From Leptoclinus maculatus (taxonomy: Eukaryota; Chordata; Actinopteri; Perciformes; Stichaeidae), in NCBI GenBank assembly GCA_032191485.1, contig JAVDOI010000007.1, positions 25,914,387 through 25,978,386 on the forward strand: a DNA stretch of 64,000 nucleotides, in the 5' to 3' direction. Both the position numbers and the translations under genes were made by a program. Shown here one piece after another: positions 24,701 through 39,700 of the stretch (position 1 is the stretch's first letter; the number at the start of each line of letters is the position of its first letter). The notes below the pieces were generated by a model. That model ran no database searches and was not told where the DNA came from. It saw only the letters and a list, made by a program, of their open reading frames with translations.

Positions 24701-27700
24701 TAGCACGATTCAACAGTCAAAACCGTAACGGTCAATGTATGGTAAATGGACTTGTAGTGTAAAAGCTCTTTGAGTGGTCGGAAGGCGCTATACAAGTACA
24801 TGTCATTCACCCATTCACACACTGATGACAGGGGCTACCATGCAAGGTGCTACTGTCCATTAGGACCAACTGAGCACTCACACCCATCCACACACCGTAT
24901 AGGCAGAGCCCTCGGGGCAATATTTTGGGGTTAAGTATCTTGCCCAAGGACATGGACGAACCGCCGATCTATTCATTAAAGGATGACCCGCTACACTACT
25001 AAGCCACAGTTGCCAGTTAGCTGAGATTGATAGCATCATTTAAGGCAATATTGTGCGACTTGATGCAAATGCAACAAACTGCTCATTGTTCTGAAGAATA
25101 TGTGGAGCTTTTTATTCATATCGCATTCATAGTCAATGATTTAAAAGGACTTTGAACAGACAATGATAAAAGGATGTTATCATGTCTGTGTTCTGCTGAG
25201 ACACAACTCTTAAAAAATGAATAATAGTTTGGATGATATGGTGATTTAATTGTCTTTAACATCCATATGTAAGAACTACTCTTATTTATGCAACCACAAC
25301 AGCAAAAAATATGAAAGTTCTCTTCTTTCCCCTCCGGCCAAAGAGGGCAAATGGCACGGCCTTGTGCGCGTCCTTGCAAAGTAGCTTCTTCTGTTACGCA
25401 AGTCAGCAATAAACAGTAATTTTATAGCAATTTATAGGAGTAGGCATAAAAAAAGTCCACTGTACTGGCTCATTGTCTCTGATGAAGACGCTAGTATTTC
25501 ACAAGCAAGCAGAATATCATATCACACCAGCATTGTAAAAAAAAAAGGCTTATCAGTATTGTCTTGGTATGGACCAACCTTCAGATCAGTGTCTGTCCTA
25601 AATTACTGTTAAAGATCAAAAGTCCTTAGCAAATTACAGACCAGCGCTCCATGTTTGTGCTCTGTTTTAGTGCATTGATGCCACAGGGAAAGACATGCCA
25701 CTTTCCCCAAGATAGACACTTTAGACTTCTGTAATGTGCACCAATGGAAGTTTTGAATGGCTTCATTGCACTCAAGTGTCCCAGTGAGTCGCGACAGTAA
25801 ACCAGCATGAACAACACCAGGATGCTGAAACGGAAGCAGGTGAAAGGAATTCAGACATTATTTCTTGGATTATATCAAACCTGTGCTTTCCTTGCTGTGA
25901 CATGTCGAAATGGTTTCTCTGTTAAAGGGCATTTTGGTATTTTAAGTAGGAATTCTGAGCTGGGTAACAAAGAGTGCTAACTGCTTTTCCGGACCCGTTT
26001 ATATAGACTGTATGAAGGCAGCTCCCACTCTGTTTTAAGTGGTCAGACTAGCAGTAAGCTGTGTTCAGCTGCTGTCATGCAGCTGGTTTCCTCAGCAGAC
26101 CTTCAGGCCGTGAGAAAGGTAAACTTAAAATAACTGACATGTCATGTTGCAACACGGCGTTGTTGTGACATGCAGGTAGATACAGAACTATTCATGATGT
26201 GGGTGTGAGATTTCTGACATCAACGGGATGTGGGTGTCAAGATCTGCATGTGCATTATCAAGCAATCTGACACATTTTTCTCCACCACCAGCATTGCCCG
26301 GAGCCAGAAGATGTAGTGATTTGTCTACAACTCATCAGATCTTCAGGGCGGTATCGGTTTGACAGTTACAGTATAACTCTTTTGTCATGTTACTAGTCCG
26401 CCAGGTCTTAAAAGCGATCAATAAGCAAATGAGTATTAAAAGGAACAGTGAATTTCAGTTGGCGTTTATATACTTGCAGAACTAACGGCCCGGTAGGTAG
26501 TATGCTGTAATCCATCGCTGTGGTTACACTTGTCTTTTGTGCTTGGATGCGTGTCCACGCTTGACACTTCAATGCGACCTGCTTGATCGGATATATTTCC
26601 TGGTCAAAGTAGTGGCTGTAAAACCTGTAAAAACTCTTCTTCCCCGCAGTATCAGCAAACATCTTTAATTGAAGAATAGACGCTAACAAAGCTCTGCTTA
26701 TTCAGTGGATAAACGCGTAATTTCCTTTAAATTCTTCTCAATAAAAGTCCCCCTGTTATTTTTGCTGCTTACTCTTCCTCTTACTGCTTTCCTCTTCCTC
26801 TTCGGTAATAAACAAAGTTTCCGATCTTGTGAAGTGTAACCACGGCCTATGATAGTATCTTAGAGTGTCTTTGGTAGCCGTCCTGTTCTGAAAGGTTAAA
26901 AGATGTGCAAGATGGGTTATTCTCAGCAACCTTTGACCACTAGTAACACTGTGAAGCAATGTTTTCACGAGTGGCTCCCAGTTTTGATTGTATTACTGAC
27001 AGTTGATGATGATGCACATGTGGTAATGCACCAACAAAAGGCAGTGAGGAAGACTGCTGGAATGCACAGATTAAAAAATGTTTTTAAAGATCAGTTTTGC
27101 CATCGTTCTATGGGGAAGGAAATGAAACTCAGCACAGTTAAATGTGTTGTACATAATGCCTTTTAAGGAAACATGGAATGAAAACAAAACTTTTGTTTGT
27201 TTAAGAGGAAACTGCAACTTTAAGACGAGGTATTTCACTGCCTAATGGAGCAGCATTGGCTTACCGTACATCAACAGGTGCCATTCAGTTGGCTGACGTC
27301 TTTCCTCTTCTCTGTGCCAGTCTGACCATATTATGCAATGGGACTGCAATTCTCCTCTAAATAGAGATTAGGGCCAGCCGGGGCCTAACCCAAAAACAAT
27401 TCAGCAACCTTGAAAGTGAACCTCCTCGTTGGCGAACAAAGCTTTAGAGTGTTACACAAAGAGGGATAACATTATAATAGCGAGCTGAGCCATGTCTAAT
27501 CTTCAGGCACCTCAACCAGTACAACATTTCATTCTGTAGTTTATTCAAGAAGGGTTTTATGACCATGCTTGTGCTTTGTGCAGCAGCTTGTTGCTTCTCA
27601 TTCGTACACTTTCCCTGCCAGTTTGGGCCATTTAGATCAGTCATTGTCAAATCTTCAAGGCAGAGTCCGCCACCCACCTTCCTCCTGCTACCGCACATTT

Positions 27701-30700
27701 GGTCATACGAAGCCACAACAGGAAGAGAATGGAACAGTTATCCATCAACAGCAGGAAAAGGCCGAAGGGAAAAAAGCGGCATTTAAAAAGCGCAGATGGG
27801 ACGTAATTCAATTCCACGAGCTTCTGCTGTTCACCAACATGAATCGTCTCTCAATGGCAGACGGGGACAATGAGGGATTAGCAAAAGACAAATGCGTGGG
27901 GTATCTTGTAATTCATCAGGTACGCGTCACCCTCCTGCATGTCATGAATCACATGTGTACAGGACACAGTGGATAGAATCAGAGAAGCTCCAGATACAAC
28001 AAGAGTAGGCCGCTTAAGGTCCAAAACCACCAAAAATATTTAACAAATTTGAACAGATTCCGGTACTTTGTCTGTTTTCAAAGAATAGGATCTTTGTCTT
28101 CTCCAAAACATACTTTGAACTTATTGTAATTTAAGGACTTCCAGACTCGAACAGTCACAAACAAACCTCAAGTGAGACCCCAACTCGCTGACAGTTCATG
28201 CCTCCGACCTGTTTTTGTGTCCCTTTAAAGCGGACGGGTGCTTCCTCACTGCATCAGCAGTCAGGAACTGTGCAATATCAAAGTGTCCGACATAGGGGAG
28301 CTTGTTACAGATCCATGGAAGCCTTATGGACAGAACAAATCCATGTGGTTTCTTCATGGGATCTCACACTCCAAATGTTGTGTCTCAGTTCAGCGAGTTA
28401 AAATACTTTTTTTTGTTTTGGTCTTAAGTTGGGTCCAGGTTTACATTTTAGATAAAGCCACCAGATAGAAACAAAAGCACCAGACTGGATGCTTATTTCA
28501 TAGCTATAGTATCTGGTTTCACTGAATGGGAATTTCAAATCAACACCGGCATTACCTGTTTGTTTGAAGGATGATTCAGTAGGTGGTGGCCAACACAGAC
28601 AACAAATGAAATGATATCCTAAATAGACTGGCTGGAAAATCACATCCAATCACTGAAAGAAAATAATAATAACAACCATGTAATTAGGTTTGGACAGAAT
28701 CCAGTGCAGAAGGACTCCTGTGATCTTGAAATATGCCCAAAAACCAACGAAGAAGAGCCGTCACTCAGAAAAGCTGTTGTGCATGTTGTGAGCATTGCCA
28801 CTCGCTTACAGTACGATCCTGTTTACAACATTTCACATGTGGGTCCCACACTGTCAGACATTGGTTTTCTTTCAATTTTGTAGAAAACATGTTTACCAAA
28901 ACCACATGCAAAGACCGATGATGTCCCTCTCAACATGTGCTGAGAGTGAAGCCAGTGAAGGGGGGGAGGGGGTAACATGTTCTGCACACATGTGCACTCT
29001 TCATGTTGAGAGCAGCTGTAAGTAGCTAGCAGAGCTATTCGCGGACATTATTCTTTTAAAACTTATGGTCATCCCTGTGGCTTTTCTTTTTTGCGAGAGC
29101 AAGTAGGGCCAAGTAAACACCGCAGTATACACAGCAGGACGTGATGTGTGAATGACAAACGGAGAGATCGGCCCACGTTCCCAGGGTCTTTACGAGACAG
29201 ATTCACAGCCCATGAAACAAGCCAGTTGACAACTACTAATGTTAGAGGAGCCGCTGGTTCTGACAAGTCGGGGGTTCAAATTTCACCGGGGCTGTCAAGT
29301 TGTGAAGTGTCCTTCTGAAACATGAAAAGAGTTTCGGAAAATGTGGTGGGAAGATAGTTAGCTAGTTTTAAATCACACGATATTATGAAAGACCCGACTT
29401 AAAATGGATGAGAGGAAATGTTACGAACGGCATTATAACGGGTGCATCATTTTATGTTTTTCTACATTGTTGAATTTAACTATTAAAACACGCCAGGATG
29501 TATCATTTACTCTTTACTGACATAGTTGATTATGTCATCGATGATGACCTAGGGTTACAGCAAACAAATGTCTAATGGCAGGATTCCCAGATCTGGATTG
29601 CCAACACAGTATAATGAATGGTTTCTTTGCTCCAAGGCTGATTTGTACTCCAGGTTTTATGGAAATCCATCAATACATTTCTGAGATGTTGACAGACGAA
29701 CTGAGGGCCAGAACTACAAACAGTTTATTGGATTTAACAAGTTGTATTTACACTCAATGTACGCCTCAGGAAGTTGTTCGTCAATCTCCTTTGGTGTTTC
29801 TCACCGGAGGTTCAAGAGCAGACCTACCACCGAGGATCTTGCACTCCGGTGACTCAGTTCTTTGTTGCAAACAGACGGCTCGTGCTGGACTTCGCAAAAC
29901 CACAGGCTGCATATAAGAAGCCGATGCAGTCACCGCAATATCACCCATATTGTTTCGTGGACGACAGTTTTGAAGCCTTGCGGTTGGTATTTTGTCCATC
30001 GCCATCTTGGTTTTTGGCTGGTGCTATTTTGGCTTTTTGCAAGAAGGTGGATCTAAGTACAACCTAACATTGAACAGCCAAACGATACGTTAACACAGAC
30101 ACCAGGATAGCAAGCTGTCAATCACAAGACGGCCACAGCATACTCCGCTTTATAATCTATTTTGCTCCTTCTTGGACCATAATTTACGAAATAAACATCA
30201 TGCTGTTTCAAAGAAAACTTGAAACTAGCGACTGAGACCATAAATTCATGTTCAACACAGTTTCCGCTTGTTATATGCATACAGTGTCTTTTCAAAATAT
30301 ACTTCTAATGTAGGCTTATGTAGTTTTTAGGTTTACTTACGCAACAAAAGTACTTTGTAGGCTTGTTACGGAGCAAAATGAAGGTAAAATAAACTGACTT
30401 GGTTTCACACGGGACACAAACAGCGGTCTCCTGGGTGAAAGTCTTGTGTTTGTTTGGTCTCGATCAAGATATGGACATTTCTTATGGTTCATCATTGGCG
30501 TATATTTGAATATTTCAAGGGAGTAAACTATAGAAGCACATTGAGCGGTTAGTATTACAATTTAACATACGAGGGGTGCAATCATAATGCTTGCAATCGT
30601 TATTATATCCATCGAAATGTGTAGCTGTAAACTATTAGATTTGCATACCATGAATCCCTTCAGCCGTGGTTTTCGCAGAATGTCCAATTAAATCAAATAA

Positions 30701-33700
30701 AGTGCGACTTTGCTTGTAATGATGGTGGTTAGGCATTTTGCTTTCTTGGCTAACATGCTATGAAGAAAGCAATATTTGCCACCATGCATGACGCTAAAAA
30801 AACAGTGCTCTGTGGTGACGGTGCTACAACGTTTACGTATTATTGTATTCAATACATTTTCTGCTATTGTGCTACGCTTAAAGAGTAAGAATATGTTAAA
30901 ATCATGACATTGACCGCTTCAACAATTGTATGTATAGATTATTGGATGCACAACAAAGCCTTTTTTCGTCTCAAGACACAAAGAAGATAGCAAACAGGTA
31001 ATCAGATGCACATTACTTTGATAAGATCATTATTAGGGATGCCGCTACTTCAGTTTGATTTTACAAAAAGAAGTTTCAGTGCTTAGAGAAATCTTTTTAG
31101 TCTGAAAAAGTCTAAAAAGACTGAAAGTCTCTCCTAATCTAAATTAATTTGATTTATCTATCGTAATTCTTGCAGTAAATGAAATTGGACACATTCTTAA
31201 AAATATCAATGTTGTCTATCACATACATATGTAGCTTGTAACTTAGACCGTTACCCAAGAACGCAACAAAAACCTAGACGCAAAATAGAGCAATAATTCC
31301 CATCTTATCGCGAGCCGCCTTATCTCAACAGGGAAATATCTGTGTGAAATAAGTCCTGTGCAAAAACAAACAGATCCAAAAAATGCTCATGAGCTCCCAA
31401 CACACAACTTGGGCCAAACATATCAATAAACAGCAAGGCTCCAGTGTGAAAAGCGAGATGACTTCAACTCACTCATTTGAATGTTTCCCCCGACGCTCTC
31501 AAAGTGACTTTATGAGACTAAAGTCACAGCCGCACTGACAGGGAAATAATTCATTTCCCCATGCGGAAAAAACGGGCCCCATTCCTATCTGGAACACTGA
31601 AAGCGACGCTGCCCTCTGTGTCCTTAATAAAGCAAATCAACCCTCTGGACCGCACAGAAAAAAAACGTAAACGAGTGACGATATGTTGCCATGGCTATGG
31701 AATAAAATACATAAAGAAATATATATGTTGTGTCTACTATTTTATGGAATTATTCTGGAAATGCATGTAGCTATAAAATGCAGCAATCGCTTAATATTCT
31801 ATTGCAAACTTGAACAACTGTCTGCAGTGAGGGGGAGCCGAGTAATATTCGGTTGTAAATGCCGTCTACCGTTGGCATCGCCCTAACTTTCCCGTCCACC
31901 AACGTGATATCTGGTTTGCCTGTAAATGTAAATGCAGCATTATTCTTGCACCAGCTGATATCAAACCAAAAAGAGTAGAACAATCAGGTGTAACCCTCCA
32001 AACTAAAGCCCTCTTATCCGTCATTGTCAGGTGCATTACAGCACTCAAGGCCTGCTCCCTCTCATCATATTGATGCTATGGATGATTACCTCCCCCCCCC
32101 CCTCGTCCCCCGTCTAATACCGAGGCATCATTAGCTGAACAGGCGCTCCAGGCTGCAGGCCTCGTGGCCCTCTTAACCACATAATCTCATAAAAGCAGAA
32201 CTCAGGTCCTTGCATGACATTAGTCCACAGCAACATGCAGCCTGTTTTGTCAGACGGGTATTTTATCCTAATCTTTTGCCGACATCATTGTTTTGAATTT
32301 GGCCATGTGACCTCAGTTCCCATGTGAGGATTAAAACAGATGATAATGGCCGTGCAAATTAAATACCGGACGGCTGTTGTTGTCCAGATGTTCTAGAGTT
32401 GATCCACGCTAAGGGATTCAAATTCAGAGTTTTGTTTTTCATTTTTTTTTTTTTTGGGGGGGCCAAAGTATCTAAACATGACTTTGCTCTGCGCATAGAA
32501 GGATCAAGCTTCAGTGGTTAGCATTCCCAGCCACACTATATCCCCCAGGAAGAACCTCAGTCACATTCACATGTCAATAGTTAACATCTTAATGGCTAAA
32601 CTGCACAGAAAAGTTAAATATTCAAACATAAAGTGCATCATGGTGAGACTATGAAGACGGCTGCATTAGTGTTTCTCATCTTAATGTCATTTCAATCAGG
32701 AGAGACAAGTCAGATGAAGAAAAGATAATTGTTTATTGTTAACAGATGATATGTGATGATATAGTCTGGACAGAGTCTTAGGCACTTAGACTCTACAGGG
32801 AGATTTGCAATCTGCCCCGAGCACGAAGAGGCAACAATAGCAAAAGCCTCCACACAATAACTGGACGCATGCTGGATTTTCAAGCGACAGGAGCTCACTT
32901 ACTTCACGCGTAAATCAAATTAGCATCTGAGAAACATTCAGGCTGCAGCTGCTGCCGTCTGCCGAGGAAAGTACCGACAACGAGATGCACTTCAAGGTAA
33001 TAGAGAGGAGCCGGATGCATCGGATCAAAGTGGTTGTGCAGCAGCTTAACAGGCACTTGTCTTTGGTTGTAAGGACTACTGCACACTGTGGTATTATCTC
33101 TGGATGAGGAACAAACAGCTCATTGCTAAATTGCTACCGTACGCTGTTTTAATACTGAATATTTAGATTACAAAAAAAAGTGGTGGTTCGTGGTAGCAAT
33201 GGCGATTGCACACGGTTATGTTTTCTCTGGATGAACATGATGCATGGCTGGAGACAACAAGCACGATTCAAAAGGGGCTTTTGAGGAATATTTCCGATGG
33301 TTAAACTTGGCAGTCGCTCTTTTCTTCTCTCCCAAGACCGAAACCCGATCCGGCAGATGGGATCGGTGCTTCCCGACTTGCGAAGAGCCAAATGCTCGAA
33401 GGACAGATGAGCAAAAAAGTGAATAAACATAATAAAAAAAAAAAAACAGAGTGTGTGACTTCAATGAAAACTTTACTGAATGACGAATACAGAATCTTTT
33501 CAGAGGCAATATTAAAAAAAAACATGAAATGATGTCTCTGACTGAGTAAAGCTTCATGCGTCTGGAGAAGATGTGTTACCAACAGCTGGACAGACGGAGG
33601 TAGAGACCCTGTGGCTTCACGTAGGCCACATAGCTATAACTCATTTTAAGGGATGCGATGGCTCATTAAACATATAAAAAAGCATGTGGTGCAGAGAAAA

Positions 33701-36700
33701 ACAAACCTTTCCGATTGTCTAATGAGACCAGACGACACCTGTTCTGTTAAACAATGGGTTATAAACGCTGTGCCCTTTTAACCAAATAACATCAAAGTGT
33801 TGAGAGCGCTGGAGAGGATTAGAGGCTTTAATGGTGAAAACTCAAATAAAATGGTGACGAAGGGTACAATGGGTTCGGAGAGGAGAAACTGTCCAGTGAT
33901 GCTTTTTTTTGGGGGACACACACACGAGGTTCCCATTTGAACCAGCGAGTGTCCCTTGGCTCGGTGAGATCTTGTTATTCCACATAACGGGGAAAATGCA
34001 ATCTCGAATCCCACCGGCTATCGTCTGACGATGATTCAGATTTTTATTGTCCTAAAATTAGCTTGTAAAATGCCCACTTTGTGAAGCAATCCGTCAGTTC
34101 ACGTCGTCTCTCAACTCCAACTTCTGATCGGATATTAAAAACACAACGAGCAGCGGACAGAACAGGAAGTCTGGCTACACTGTAACCCCAGAAATATAGC
34201 CCCTTAGCTCCAGAGGATTGTCTTTTGTCAGACCGATATATATATATTCATAAAACATGGAGGCTCTGTAGTCCGAAACCAAGATTGCAAACTTCATTAC
34301 TCCTTTAAACCTTGTTTAAAGGCAGCGCATACCAGATCCTCTCCGTCTGCGCTTCTACCTTTCACAATAAAAACCCTCGACATGTAATATTTGCAGGCGA
34401 GTATTTCACACTTTTGTGTTCCTCCCGCCTGAAGGCCTTTGGTCTCCCCCGCTGATGTCAAGCCGGATATCTGATCTTGCTACTGAGAGCAAATTTAAAA
34501 AGGGGGAGGATGAAGATAAAGTGCATTTGACGACTGTATGTTCTCTGTTGTTTTCCTTGGAAAGGAAAAGGGATATTTTATAATCCCCTCATCGTCCCTT
34601 TATAATAGCCACATCACTTACTATGTCAACAAATAACTGCGAGGACAGATCCGGTTAATATGCACAGAGGGGAATTTGGCTGGACAACAAGGAAGAAAGT
34701 TGAATTGAGCAACCGTGCTTTTCATCCCCCGGATCAGATTAATTTTGCGGATGTGACCTTCACAACTTCTCATGCACAGCTCAGCTCAATTTACACTCTA
34801 CCTTGTTTTACTGCTGAATCATTAAATTGCAAAGTGAACTGAACCGTTAAAAAAAAATAAGTTCTACTCTCCGGATGTGCACGACTGTGGTCGGTCATCA
34901 TCACTGATGATAACAAGCTCATTATTTATTCAAATACACCATCTATGATGCTGTCTGCAAGGCGCAAGAATAGCGACGCCGATCAGAAACATGTGCTTGA
35001 CACTGTTAGAAGACAGGGGGGGGGGGGGGGGGTTTGGTAACGAATGCAGCCATGACTGAGCTGGGGATAAAGGAAGAAGGAAGATAATGTGCCAAACAAA
35101 CTTCACACTGTACGATTCAGTTACAAGCTACCTTTTGGCACAAACAAAATAGTGTTCACACCAAAGCTGAGGGTTGAAAACTGTCAAGTTTTAAAAACTC
35201 TTAATTCCATGAGACAATTCCTGATTTTTCCCAATTGTGGCTGCCACAGTTTAAGAGATAACTATTCACAAGACCAGTCATGCTACAACTGTCAGAAATA
35301 GCACTTTGACAGGAAACAGTGTAAGTTGACTGCACAAGATGTCAGCCTTAGAGCAATGTGGTCCTGACAAAAGCCACGAGCACCCATGTGAACAGCCCGA
35401 TTTCAAACCTCTGTATTAACTGTCCTTCGTGGCCTCTCATCCTCGCTCGAGGAACAACCGATCATGTGGAAAACCCATCCAACAAGCCCTCCGGCAGAGA
35501 CCGCTCTGAGTCAGACGCACACAGGGATAACTCACTGCTTAAGATGACTTCACGCTTGTAAAAGATATCCATTCACACAGACCCGAGGCATTTCAAAGAG
35601 CCAGAACACACACACACACACACACACACACGTATAGCGAAACCACAACAAGATGAATGTGCTTGTTTCTTTGCTCAAAGGACGGGGTAATCAAGCATTT
35701 GGAATTTGGAGCAGGGTGCTGCACAGAAGGAAAACCAAAAAAAACACCCTTTTTATGCTATATGTTTATATTTTAAACACACTAAATCCAATTTAAGTAA
35801 ATATAATTAAGCCTCTGGGGGACATTACATTCAGAAAGGGTGTGAGGGCTGAATCCACAGCTCCCTGAAAATGCTTGGAGAGATGCGGTTACTCTGCAAA
35901 ACCCCAAAACGAAAACAGAGATCAACATTTCAAATCAGAATTACGGACAGATTTCGGTTGGCCGGGGGAAGCAACAAACCGTAACTACTTTATTTTGACA
36001 TAAAACTAAACGATTTAGTCTAAAAAAAAAAAAGTCATAGAATAATGGAAAATGCCCATTACAACTCCCAAGAGCACACAGTGACCATCAGACCACAGCG
36101 CTGAAACCCCAAGGCTATTCAATTAACGTTGACACAAAACAGAGAAAAACAGGAAAATCACATTTCAGAACCAGAAAATGGTTCTGGTTGACTTTTGAAT
36201 TCAATGTTGGTCACGGCTTTAAATCATTTTGAAAAACACTGGGCACAGAAATGTCTCCCTTGTTCAGTATTTACTACATTTAAGAAGGCACTGCATCCGC
36301 ACTCACCATATACAAATATACAAGCCGCATCAACTTTTAATACTGCCTTAAAAGCTGCCAAGTCATCATACAAATGATGGCTCCAGTTACCCCAAATCTC
36401 CATTCTCCAACCAAAAAAACCCACTCTTAAAGCCTACCAGTGAGGGCCACCACCTGTTCCCTTGATCCTCCCCATTCATTACCTGCCATTTGCTCCACAC
36501 ATTACCACCACCATCATCAACTGGTATCCTTCCTTTCAAACTTAAAAACTTCTGTTATCACTCCCATCCCGGAAAAAATAGTAAGCGACGGCCATGTTTC
36601 TTGATCCTCCTGGATTTAAATGCAGCCACTTATTGGAAAACGTTGTGTAGCCCCTGTAAAACATGGAGTCCCACAAGGTTCTGCTTTGGGCCCACTTTTA

Positions 36701-39700
36701 TTCCTTATTTACATGCTTCTTCTCGGATACATAACATGGAGAAATGGGCCAGATTTCCACTGTTACGTGAACAACACTCAAATTCATATATCAACCAAGC
36801 CTCACCTGACCCACTCCTCCACAATCCAGTACCTCCATCTTATCACCAAAGCCTTGGCGACATGTTTGACAATCAGCTCTAAATTTGTTTCACATATTAA
36901 TTTAGAGTTGTTCCGGAGATGCCTCCCAGGCTAAAAACTCTGAATTGAGTATCAGCGAGTTCACAAGACTATGCACCAAACGAATGCACCGTCACATTAT
37001 CATATAATGTATCAGCTCATTTACGCCAACACAGGAACAACAACATGTGTCGCTCGCTACATGATCTATACATCCTGCCCGAGCATGTACAACTCTCATG
37101 GGGAAAAAAAGCAAGATGGCTCACTCGTTAGCTACTTTCCTCATCGACTCTGGAAGCAGCGATTGTTTTTTTTTCCGGTGCTGAAGATGGACAAGTGAGC
37201 CATCTCGCTTCTTTCTAATCTGTGTTGAGAGTGACAATGAGGCAGGTGCTAGCAGAGATCAACATACAACTCCGATCTCGCTAAACCTACACTGGCTTCC
37301 TGTTTAATTCCACATTGAGTACAGAATCCTCACACCGACGTACAAAGCTGTTTCAAGGCTCTGCACCCCATTATCTCCCGCCCACCTTGCCTTCGATCAG
37401 TTGAAGACACTGATGAATCATGCAAAGCCACAAGAAGAGCATGAATTCTGATCTTAAACTCAAGTATATATTGCAAAATGTGCACCAAGTAGGAAATAGG
37501 GAGTCACTTGAGACACGGCCTTGGAGTTCAGAGGAAGGAAAAAGAGAGGTTTTGCCATGTGAAGTGCTGGTAATTGCCTCAGAAGAAGGTTTCACTGTGG
37601 CTTCATGTTCACACTTCCTGCCAACCCACAGAACACACCCCTCCAGCCTGGCCCTGGCCATGTACCGCATCCATGTGACACTGATTTCCCCACTAATGTT
37701 CGCATTCACATGACACCCTCTCACGGCACTCTGTGTACGGAGACAAGCCCGAACCAACGTCTAATCAATTACTGAACCGATCCAACCAGTCATTTCAAAC
37801 TGGCACGCCAGGTTGAAAAAAAAAAGGCCTGCAGGAGTTTTCTAACTGACAGACCTTAATGGTGCGGAGATCTGACATTGTTTCTACATTCTCCCCGAGT
37901 GTATTTTCTGTCTCCTGCTTGATGGGTATGTTCGAACACCTCCGTCGCTCACTCATCCGACACATTTTCAGACGAGGACTTCAAGGAACTCTTGGCGATC
38001 TTACCTGCTGAATACAGTAACCCAAAGACACGCCTGCTTTAAGAAAGGGTTACAATAGCATCGGCATGCAGCCACTGTTTCTCTCTGGATCTGCAACAGC
38101 ACACTGATCATCATGCTGCTGCAGAAAAAAAAGATGTAAAATGCACAAGGCCCGACCTCCGTGACAGAGGAAAATCCTGTAACCCAAACCATGTCCGCTT
38201 TGTTGCCTTTATAGATTCGGCATGCCATTCATTTCTGGAAAATAAAAAAAACTGCAACAATTTAGGCTGCGAGTCCACAAAGCAATGACACAACAGCGTG
38301 GGAACCCGTGAGTTTGGTAGATTGCATTTTCTGTTATGAAATGTTTGCTTAAACGAACACTTTGTTAGCTGGTCTCTGCTGATGCATCTGCTTAGCCACA
38401 ATACAACACTTTCTTAAGTATCGAACTGAGATGGGAAAATTATTTTTAAGAAGTGCATATTATCATGACTTACATAATCAATTCCTTTTCAATTTCATGA
38501 AAAAAAAAAAAAAAAAAAAAAAAACACTGCTGCACAACCTTGGTTCTGGCAGTATGCGGTGTCCAAAAACAAAACAAAACACCCCCCCCCCCCCCCCCCA
38601 AAAAAAGAGGCTCAGTTTATTTCAAGTATTGAGTTTCTCCTGCTCTGACCTGGACGGTGCAGATGAGGTCAGAGTCCTACTTCTGGGATCAAACATCAGC
38701 TTTGTGTGCGACGGACGGGGAGGCTCTTCATGTGTTGTTCCATAACGGTGCTGCCCTGTGCAGGCTTTGCATCCAAAACATCACCGTTGGCTATTTTCAT
38801 TAGAGACGAGACCTTCAATTTTTATTTATTTGTTTCGTTGATAAGAATCTCTGCCGTTATAGGTCGGATTTTAGCATTTGGTCGAGTTTTAAAACGTTTG
38901 TGATCGTCCTCTAAAAAGGTATTCCCAGTATCCTACAAATGGATGTGAAATAGAAAGTATTCAGACTTCCCAGAAGGCACGGAAACAAAATGACATAACC
39001 AAACCAAAAGAATTTAGTTTTACCAGCAACATGTGACTCTTCAACCTCACACAACCTTTGAGAGACAAACAGCAGAACTGATCCACTGGTTAATGCCAGC
39101 ATTGTTAAATGGCATTGTTGCAGCCACAAAAAAAATTAATTCTTGAAGTGGAAGGTTGGGAACATTGAGCCTAGTTAATTAAGCAGACACACAATAACGT
39201 GGCAGTGATGCATCTCGGTGAGTAAAGCATGAGTCACAGGATCCGTTTGATGCGCTGCACTGACAAATGAGCCTTAATCCACGATATATCTGTTGGCAAT
39301 TAGAGAGCGTTATTAACTGTTATTATGTCAGCTCCACCCCTCCCTGCTGTAGACCTGATGCTATTACTAAGCTACCAGAACAAATCATTAACCCCTTAGC
39401 AGATTCAAGTCCACATTACTTGTTTATTTTATAATCAAATTTGCCTTAAATGAACCCATTCAGCTGTGATTACTGGAGAGTGTAATTCTGACACATCAGC
39501 ACCCTCCTCGCCACAACGCCCACCTCCTGTTGTGTGACATAATCGATCTAATGATGCACAGCGCTCCGTTATTTCATCGCCTTCTGGTCTCTGCACCTAC
39601 TTGCATCTTTCAGAAAAATCTGAAACAATGAAGATTTCCTGAAATAAATAAATAAAAACACTCTTCTCGTGTTGCACGCTGGTCCCTAAGCAGACAGAGA

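Noticed and set aside
27569..27976. 135-codon plus-strand ORF inside kitlg intron 1
   Set aside because: Composition and residues look random, with no domain, no splice sites of note and no context.
36620..36934. Active reverse transcriptase
   Set aside because: The catalytic YADD is replaced by YVNN and the frame is broken on both sides.
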